In this document: positions 27,823 through 33,222 of the stretch, in pieces
Numbering within the stretch: the stretch's first letter is position 1
Layout of the letters: each line of letters opens with the position of its first letter
NCBI GenBank assembly: GCA_030680415.1
Contig: JAUXVE010000116.1
Span: 1-33,222 of the forward strand
Origin: Rubrivivax sp.
GTDB lineage: Bacteria > Pseudomonadota > Gammaproteobacteria > Burkholderiales > Burkholderiaceae_C
Direction of reading: 5' to 3'
DNA: 33,222 nt
Program-made: the position numbers and the translations under genes
The notes under the pieces: generated by a model
Seen by the model: only the letters and a program-made list of their open reading frames with translations
The model's database searches: none
Told to the model about the DNA's origin: nothing

Positions 27823-29199
27823 ATGAAGCTACGCATCCACAACACCCTGACGCACCGCCTGGAGCCGTTCACGCCGATCGAGCCTGGGCGCGTGCGCATG
27901 TACGTCTGCGGCATCACCGTATACGACCTGTGCCACCTCGGCCACGCCCGCATGGTGATGGCTTTCGACGTCGTCTACCGCTGGCTGCTGGCCAGCGGCT
28001 ACCGCGTCGACTACGTGCGCAACATCACCGACATCGATGACAAGATCATCAAGCGTGCGCTGGAGCGCGGCATCACCATCCGCCAACTCACCGACGAGAT
28101 GATCGCGGCCATGCACCGCGACTTCGCCGCGCTGGGCACGCTGCCGCCGACGCACGAGCCGCGTGCCACCGACTACGTGCCGCAGATGCTGCAGCTCATC
28201 GACCGCCTCGAAGCCAAGGGCCTGGCCTACCGCGCCGAGAGTGGTGACGTGAACTACGCGGTACGGCGATTCCCCGGCTACGGCAAGCTGTCGGGCAAGT
28301 CGCTCGACGAATTGCGCGCCGGCGAACGCGTGGCCGTGCTCGGCGACAAGGAAGACCCGCTGGACTTCGTGCTCTGGAAGGCCGCCAAGCCCGACGAGCC
28401 CGACGACGCCAAGTGGCCCAGCGCATACGGCCCCGGCCGCCCCGGCTGGCACATCGAGTGCTCCGCGATGAGCTGCGCGCTGCTCGGCGAGCCCTTCGAC
28501 ATCCACGGCGGCGGCATGGACCTGCAGTTCCCGCACCATGAGAACGAGATTGCCCAGAGCGAGGGTGCCAGCGGCGGGCCCTTCGTCAAAGTCTGGATGC
28601 ACAACGGCTTCCTGAACATCGACGACGAGAAGATGTCCAAGTCGCTGGGCAACTTCTTCACCGTCCAGGACGTGCTGCGCCGCTTCGACGGCGAATCGGT
28701 GCGCTTCTTCATGCTGCGCACGCACTACCGCAGCCCTTTCAATTTCAGCGACCAGGTGCTGGAAGAGTCCCGCACCGCGCTCAAGCGCCTGTACACCGCG
28801 CTCGAAGCGGCGGGCGAGGTGCCGGCACTGCCGGCCATCGACTGGACCGAGCCGCGCGCGGCGGCCTTCAAGACGGCGATGGACGACGACTTCAACACCC
28901 CCGGGGCCATTGCCGTGCTGTTCGAGCTGGCTGCCGAGGTCAACCGCGGCCGCGGCGCCGATGCCGCGCTGCTGAAGGCGCTGGGCGGCGTGCTCGGCAT
29001 CCTGCAACAGGCGCCGCGCGACTACCTGCAAGGGGGCGCGGGCCTGGACGAGGCGGCGATCCGGCAACGCATCGCCGCCCGTGCTGCGGCCAAGAAGGCG
29101 CGCGACTATGCCCTCGCCGACCGCATCCGGGAAGAGCTGGCCGCGATGGGCGTTGAGTTGAAGGACGCGCCTCAGGGCACGACCTGGGTCAGGGCCTGA
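27823..29199 (+). CDS. cysS: Cysteinyl-tRNA synthetase
   Basis: This class I synthetase charges tRNA-Cys with cysteine. The 458-aa protein shows the HIGH-type motif HLGHARMV, the zinc ligand Cys29 in YVCGITVYD, further ligands in the [11 protein letters not shown] and [11 protein letters not shown] stretches, and the KMSKSLGNF signature. The C-terminal anticodon-binding helices are present. ATG 27823 gives the conserved N-terminus ([14 protein letters not shown]). It begins the plus-strand cluster with alkA, accA, tilS and lysC. Confidence 0.98.
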   Translation: MKLRIHNTLTHRLEPFTPIEPGRVRMYVCGITVYDLCHLGHARMVMAFDVVYRWLLASGYRVDYVRNITDIDDKIIKRALERGITIRQLTDEMIAAMHRDFAALGTLPPTHEPRATDYVPQMLQLIDRLEAKGLAYRAESGDVNYAVRRFPGYGKLSGKSLDELRAGERVAVLGDKEDPLDFVLWKAAKPDEPDDAKWPSAYGPGRPGWHIECSAMSCALLGEPFDIHGGGMDLQFPHHENEIAQSEGASGGPFVKVWMHNGFLNIDDEKMSKSLGNFFTVQDVLRRFDGESVRFFMLRTHYRSPFNFSDQVLEESRTALKRLYTALEAAGEVPALPAIDWTEPRAAAFKTAMDDDFNTPGAIAVLFELAAEVNRGRGADAALLKALGGVLGILQQAPRDYLQGGAGLDEAAIRQRIAARAAAKKARDYALADRIREELAAMGVELKDAPQGTTWVRA

Positions 29200-29202
29200 A
29201 CG

Positions 29203-29892
29203 ATGCCCCAATCGGCGCCGGGCGCCGCGCCCGTGACCGCGACGACTGCAACTGCACCGGCCGGTGCGCCCCCGTACTGGGACGACGCCTGCCGCCACCT
29301 GGCACGGCGCGATCGGGTCATGAAGAAGCTGATCCCGCGTTTCGGCCAGGCGCGCCTGAGCAGCCGCGGCGATGCCTTCACGACGCTGGCGCGATCCATC
29401 GTCGGCCAGCAGATTTCGGTGAAGGCGGCGCAGTCGGTGTGGGACCGTTTCGCGGCCGTCGTCGGCGGCCCCGGCACGCACCTGCCGCCGGCGGGGGTGC
29501 GCGCGCTGGCGGTGCCGCAGCTGCGCGAAGCGGGTCTGTCGGCGCGCAAGTGCGAGTACCTGCAGGACCTGGCGCGCCACTTCGCCGAACGCCAGGCGCC
29601 CGAGGCCGACTGGCTGACGATGGACGACGAGGCCATCATCACCGAACTGGTGGCCATCCGCGGCATCGGCCGCTGGACGTCGGAGATGTTCCTCATCTTC
29701 CACCTCATGCGCCCCAACGTGATGCCGCTGGACGACCTCGGCCTGCTCAAGGGCATCAGCCTGAACTACTTCAGCGGCGAGCCCGTGTCGCGCGCCGAGG
29801 CGCGGGAGGTCGGCGAGGCCTGGGCGCCTTTTCGCTCGGTCGCGACGTGGTATGTTTGGCGCAGCTTGGATCCCTTGCCGGTAGACTATTGA
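29203..29892 (+). CDS. DNA-3-methyladenine glycosylase, AlkA-like (HhH-GPD)
   Basis: This base-excision enzyme removes alkylated bases such as 3-methyladenine. The 229-aa protein has the helix-hairpin-helix [18 protein letters not shown] and the downstream catalytic aspartate in [12 protein letters not shown], with [19 protein letters not shown] before. It lacks the extra N-terminal domain of E. coli AlkA (282 aa), so it belongs to the shorter group. The first thirty residues are Ala/Pro/Thr-rich and unconserved; the ATG at 29203 lies three bases after cysS, and a later start is possible. Confidence 0.92.
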   Translation: MPQSAPGAAPVTATTATAPAGAPPYWDDACRHLARRDRVMKKLIPRFGQARLSSRGDAFTTLARSIVGQQISVKAAQSVWDRFAAVVGGPGTHLPPAGVRALAVPQLREAGLSARKCEYLQDLARHFAERQAPEADWLTMDDEAIITELVAIRGIGRWTSEMFLIFHLMRPNVMPLDDLGLLKGISLNYFSGEPVSRAEAREVGEAWAPFRSVATWYVWRSLDPLPVDY

Positions 29893-29909
29893 CGGGCGCG
29901 CATCACCCC

Positions 29910-30881
29910 ATGAGCAAACGCCACTTCCTCGAGTTCGAGCAGCCCATCGCCGAACTCGAATCCAAGATCGACGAGCTGCGCTATGTGCAGACCGAGTCGG
30001 CGGTCGACATCTCCGACGAGATCGGCCGCCTGTCGGCCAAGAGCCAGCAGCTCACGCGCGACATCTATGCCAGCCTGACGCCCTGGCAGGTGACGCAGAT
30101 CGCGCGCCACCCGCAGCGGCCCTACACGCTGGACTACGTCAACGAGGTCTTCACCGAGTTCCAGGAACTGCACGGTGACCGCCATTACGCCGACGACCTG
30201 TCCATCGTCGGCGGCCTGGCACGCTTCAACGGCCAGGCCTGCATGGTGCTGGGCCACCAGAAGGGCCGCGACACCAAGGAGCGCACGCTGCGCAACTTCG
30301 GCATGTCGCGCCCCGAGGGCTACCGCAAGGCGCTGCGGCTGATGAAGCTGGCCGAGAAGTTCGGCCTGCCGGTGTTCACCTTCGTCGACACCCCCGGTGC
30401 CTACCCCGGTATCGGTGCCGAAGAGCGCGGCCAGAGCGAAGCGATCGGGCGCAACATCTTCGAGATGGCGCAGCTGGAAGTACCCATCGTCAGCACCATC
30501 ATCGGCGAGGGCGGCTCCGGCGGCGCGCTGGCCATCAGCGTCGCCGACCAGGTGCTGATGCGGCCGTACTCGGTGTACTCGGTGATCTCGCCCGAGGGCT
30601 GCGCGTCTATCCTGTGGAAGACCGCCGAGCGGGCGAGCGAAGCCGCCGAGGCGCTGGGCATCACCGCGCACCGCCTGAAGGCACTGGGCGTGATCGACAA
30701 GATCGTCAGCGAACCGGTGGGCGGCGCCCACCGCGACATACCCTGGATGGCGGCGCAGCTCAAGCGCGGCCTGGCCGACGCATTGCGCCAGACGGTCGAC
30801 CTCAGGCCCAAGGACCTGCTGCAGCGACGCTACGAGCGGCTGCGCGCTTACGGACGTTTCACCGACACCAAGGAGCGTTGA
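29910..30881 (+). CDS. accA: Acetyl-CoA carboxylase carboxyltransferase subunit alpha
   Basis: AccA with AccD transfers the carboxyl group from biotin to acetyl-CoA, giving malonyl-CoA for fatty acid synthesis. The 323-aa protein starts [19 protein letters not shown] and has the crotonase-like core with [20 protein letters not shown] and [19 protein letters not shown], and the C-terminal [11 protein letters not shown]. The frame is open upstream through alkA, but ATG 29910, 17 bases after the alkA stop, gives the family N-terminus and length (E. coli 319). Confidence 0.98.
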   Translation: MSKRHFLEFEQPIAELESKIDELRYVQTESAVDISDEIGRLSAKSQQLTRDIYASLTPWQVTQIARHPQRPYTLDYVNEVFTEFQELHGDRHYADDLSIVGGLARFNGQACMVLGHQKGRDTKERTLRNFGMSRPEGYRKALRLMKLAEKFGLPVFTFVDTPGAYPGIGAEERGQSEAIGRNIFEMAQLEVPIVSTIIGEGGSGGALAISVADQVLMRPYSVYSVISPEGCASILWKTAERASEAAEALGITAHRLKALGVIDKIVSEPVGGAHRDIPWMAAQLKRGLADALRQTVDLRPKDLLQRRYERLRAYGRFTDTKER

Positions 30882-30918
30882 TGCGGTCCCCGCAACGCCG
30901 GCGGCCCGGCGAGCGCTG

Positions 30919-32229
30919 ATGGCCGCGCCGCGGGTGGCGGTGGCAGCCAGCGGCGGCCGCGACTCGACGGCACTCCTGCACTGCGTCGTGCGCGGCGCGG
31001 CAGCACTGGGCATCGAGGTGGTGGCACTGCACGTGCACCATGGCCTGATGCCGGCGGCCGACACCTGGCTGCGGCAGGTGAGGGGTCAGTCACGGCGCTG
31101 GGGTGCGGCCTTCATGTGCCACCGCCTCGACGGCAGCCCGCCGCCTGGCGCGAGCGTGGAAGCCTGGGCGCGTGGCGAACGCTATCGCGCACTGGCGGCG
31201 ATGGCACGGGAGGCCGGCTGCGGCCTCGTGCTGCTGGCGCATCACCGCCGCGACCAGGCCGAGACCTGGTTGCTGCAGGCGCTGCGTGGCGCCGGGCCCG
31301 CGGGGCTGGCGGCGATGCCGCGCCAGGCGTCGCGCCAGGGCCTGGTGTGGGCGCGGCCCTGGCTGGATCAAGCGCGGCAGGCCATCGACGCCTACGTGCG
31401 GCGGCACCGCCTGCAGTTCGTCGACGACGCCAGCAATGCCGACCCGCGATTTGCCCGCAACCGTCTGCGCGCGGCCGTCTGGCCGGCCTTGTCGGCGGCC
31501 TTCCCGGACGCCGAGACGACGCTGGCCGACGCGGCCGTGCGCGCGCAGGAAGCCTCGGCCTTGGCCACCGAGGTGGCGACGCTGGATCTGGCGCCGCTGC
31601 AACAGGGCGGTGGCCTGCGCGTCGACCTCTGGCAGGCACTGCCGCCGGCGCGACGCCGCAACGCGCTGCGGGCCTGGCTGGCCGGGGCACTGGCCGCGCC
31701 CGTGCCCGAGACCCTGGTGCAACGCCTGTGCAGTGAACTGCCGGCGGCGAACAGCGGGCGCTGGCCGGCGCCGGGCGCTGAGCTGCGGCTGCATCGCCGG
31801 CTGCTCGATGCGGCCGTGCCCGCGCCGCCTTTCCAGCATCGCGAGCCGGTCACGGTCGACCTCCACCGCCCCGGCATCTGGCCGCTGCCCGGCTGGCAAG
31901 GCCACTTCGTCGTGCGCACGGCCACCGCGGGCGGCACTGTGCCGGATGCGCTGCGTTCGGTGACGGCGCGCGAGCGTGTCGGCGGTGAACGATTCCGCCT
32001 CGCGCCACGCGGAGCGGCGCGCAGCCTGAAGAGGCAGTTCCAGGAGCGTGGCCTGGCGGCCTGGGACCGGCAAGGGCCGCTGCTCTACACGGCTGCCGGC
32101 GGCCTGCTCTTCGTGCCCGGCCTGGGCATCAACGCCACGCAACTCGCAGCACCCGGCGAAATGCAGCTGACGCTGTCGTGGGTGCCCGATGGCGGGCAGG
32201 CGACAGGGCGCCGTCAAGCCGGTGGCTAA
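30919..32229 (+). CDS. tilS: tRNA(Ile)-lysidine synthase
   Basis: TilS modifies C34 of the CAU-anticodon tRNA-Ile to lysidine so that it reads AUA. The 436-aa protein has the PP-loop ATP-binding motif SGGRDST at residues 11-17, then VVALHVHHGLMP, LLAHHRRDQAETWLLQALRG and the ARNRLRAAVWPAL segment. A C-terminal domain contains RSLKRQFQERGLAAWDRQ and PLLYTAAGGLLFVPGLGIN. Its start lies 37 bases after accA, with no strong ribosome site but a conserved N-terminus. Position between accA and lysC is typical of Burkholderiales. Confidence 0.95.
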   Translation: MAAPRVAVAASGGRDSTALLHCVVRGAAALGIEVVALHVHHGLMPAADTWLRQVRGQSRRWGAAFMCHRLDGSPPPGASVEAWARGERYRALAAMAREAGCGLVLLAHHRRDQAETWLLQALRGAGPAGLAAMPRQASRQGLVWARPWLDQARQAIDAYVRRHRLQFVDDASNADPRFARNRLRAAVWPALSAAFPDAETTLADAAVRAQEASALATEVATLDLAPLQQGGGLRVDLWQALPPARRRNALRAWLAGALAAPVPETLVQRLCSELPAANSGRWPAPGAELRLHRRLLDAAVPAPPFQHREPVTVDLHRPGIWPLPGWQGHFVVRTATAGGTVPDALRSVTARERVGGERFRLAPRGAARSLKRQFQERGLAAWDRQGPLLYTAAGGLLFVPGLGINATQLAAPGEMQLTLSWVPDGGQATGRRQAGG

Positions 32230-32232
32230 AAT
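32227..32232 (+). promoter_or_regulatory. Candidate -10 element for lysC
   Basis: TAAAAT overlaps the end of tilS (TAA at 32227-32229) and is followed 52 bases later by the lysC ATG. The -35 region is GC-rich and unconvincing. Confidence 0.35.
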
Positions 32233-32283
32233 TCAAGGCTTCGCCCAGCACCACAGGCGCGCGCAGTTTCACCTCACCCCACC

Positions 32284-33222
32284 ATGGCATTGATCGTTCA
32301 CAAGTACGGCGGTACCTCGATGGGCTCGACCGAGCGCATCCGCAGCGTGGCGCAGCGCGTCGCCAAATGGGCGCGTGCGGGTCACCAGATGATCGTGGTG
32401 CCCTCGGCCATGAGCGGCGAGACCAACCGCCTGCTCGGCCTGGCCAAGGAGTTGCTCCCCAACCCCGGCACACCCGAGGCGCTGCGCGAGCTCGACGCAG
32501 TGGCCGCCACCGGCGAGCAGGTCTCGGTGGGGCTGCTGGCGCTGGCGCTGCAGGCGCAGGGCCTGCAGGCGGTGAGCTACGCCGGCTGGCAGGTGTCGAT
32601 CGCCACCGACACCGCCTACACCAAGGCGCGCATCTCCAGCATCGACGATGCCCGCGTGCGTGCCGACCTGGCCGCCGGCAAGGTGGTCGTCATCACCGGC
32701 TTCCAGGGCATCGACCCCGAAGGCAATGTCACCACGCTGGGCCGCGGCGGCAGCGACACCTCGGCGGTGGCGGTGGCGGCGGCGCTGAAGGCCGACGAGT
32801 GCCTGATCTACACCGACGTCGACGGCGTCTACACCACCGACCCGCGTATCGTGCCCGAGGCGCGGCGGCTGTCCAGCATCAGCTTCGAGGAGATGCTGGA
32901 GATGGCCAGCCTGGGCAGCAAGGTGCTGCAGATTCGTTCGGTGGAGTTCGCCGGCAAGTACAACGTCCCGCTGCGCGTCCTGCACAGCTTCCAGGAGGGG
33001 CCGGGCACCCTCATTACCCTTGATGAAGAGGAATCCATGGAACAGCCCATCATTTCCGGCATCGCCTTCAATCGTGACGAGGCCAAGCTGACCATCCGTG
33101 GCGTACCGGACATCCCGGGCGTGGCGTTCAAAATTCTCGGCCCGATCAGTGCTGCGAACATCGAAGTGGACATGATCGTGCAGAATGTTGCGCACGATAA
33201 CACCACCGATTTCACCTTCACC
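32284..33222 (+). CDS. lysC: Aspartate kinase (3' end outside window)
   Basis: Aspartate kinase phosphorylates aspartate, the first step to lysine, threonine and methionine. The 313 visible residues start [20 protein letters not shown], with the KYGGTS substrate motif, then [38 protein letters not shown] and [17 protein letters not shown]. The first ACT regulatory domain begins near [15 protein letters not shown]. The monofunctional alpha/beta type (about 400-420 aa) is expected, with feedback control by lysine and threonine through the ACT domains. The frame runs open to the window edge without stop. The ATG has no competing upstream start of note. Confidence 0.97.
   Translation, partial: MALIVHKYGGTSMGSTERIRSVAQRVAKWARAGHQMIVVPSAMSGETNRLLGLAKELLPNPGTPEALRELDAVAATGEQVSVGLLALALQAQGLQAVSYAGWQVSIATDTAYTKARISSIDDARVRADLAAGKVVVITGFQGIDPEGNVTTLGRGGSDTSAVAVAAALKADECLIYTDVDGVYTTDPRIVPEARRLSSISFEEMLEMASLGSKVLQIRSVEFAGKYNVPLRVLHSFQEGPGTLITLDEEESMEQPIISGIAFNRDEAKLTIRGVPDIPGVAFKILGPISAANIEVDMIVQNVAHDNTTDFTFT

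Noticed and set aside
27829..29703. A 624-codon minus-strand frame opposite cysS and the glycosylase
   Set aside because: Shadow frame spanning two unrelated genes, with no motif.

Overview
The window is high-GC, densely packed chromosomal DNA, most likely from a betaproteobacterium of the order Burkholderiales (Rubrivivax/Leptothrix/Rhodoferax-like). This rests on the codon and base composition, the cysS-alkA-accA-tilS-lysC gene order, the split ccmABCDEFGHI operon and the clpS-clpA pair. It is an inference; no rRNA or other marker is present.

Layout. (1) 1-1573: a mobile-element scar. It holds the C-terminal part of an IS91-family transposase running off the left edge, a decapitated TniB/ExeA-like transposition ATPase, an 81-aa ORF of unknown function, and what looks like a TGT/ACA transposon tip. 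The tip cuts a Dld-II-type FAD dehydrogenase gene exactly. (2) 1575-9549, minus strand: a complete Na+-translocating NADH:quinone oxidoreductase operon, nqrABCDEF, followed by a two-CBS-domain protein, apbE, nqrM and the truncated dehydrogenase. (3) 9838-16790, plus strand: a complete System I cytochrome c maturation operon, ccmABCDEFGHI, divergent from nqr. (4) 16840-21187: a malic enzyme gene with a large in-frame internal deletion, then frdCAB encoding a Wolinella-type dihaem quinol:fumarate reductase. (5) 21244-27696: a cold-shock protein, clpS-clpA, and a minus-strand run of TPR protein, ppiA, ppiB, lpxH and mtfA. (6) 27823-33222: cysS, an alkA-like glycosylase, accA, tilS, and lysC, which runs off the right edge.

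How the genes fit together. NQR oxidises NADH, pumps Na+ and reduces quinone. ApbE attaches FMN to NqrB and NqrC, and NqrM is needed for NQR assembly. The Ccm proteins attach haem to c-type cytochromes. The frd genes encode an enzyme that can pass quinol electrons to fumarate. Similar 14-bp FNR/Anr-like palindromes lie in the nqr-ccm divergent region (9662-9675) and upstream of frdC (17544-17557), suggesting joint oxygen-responsive control. Most cofactor and catalytic positions counted in NqrB, NqrE, NqrF, NqrM, FrdA and FrdC fall at the same residue numbers as I recall for the Vibrio and Wolinella proteins.

Most genes belong to known families. The least ordinary items are the shrunken malic enzyme ORF with intact translation signals next to frdCAB, the CBS protein inside the nqr operon, the shared operator-like sites, and the nested transposon junctions. 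I see no wholly unprecedented multigene system, no tRNA or rRNA gene and no CRISPR array.
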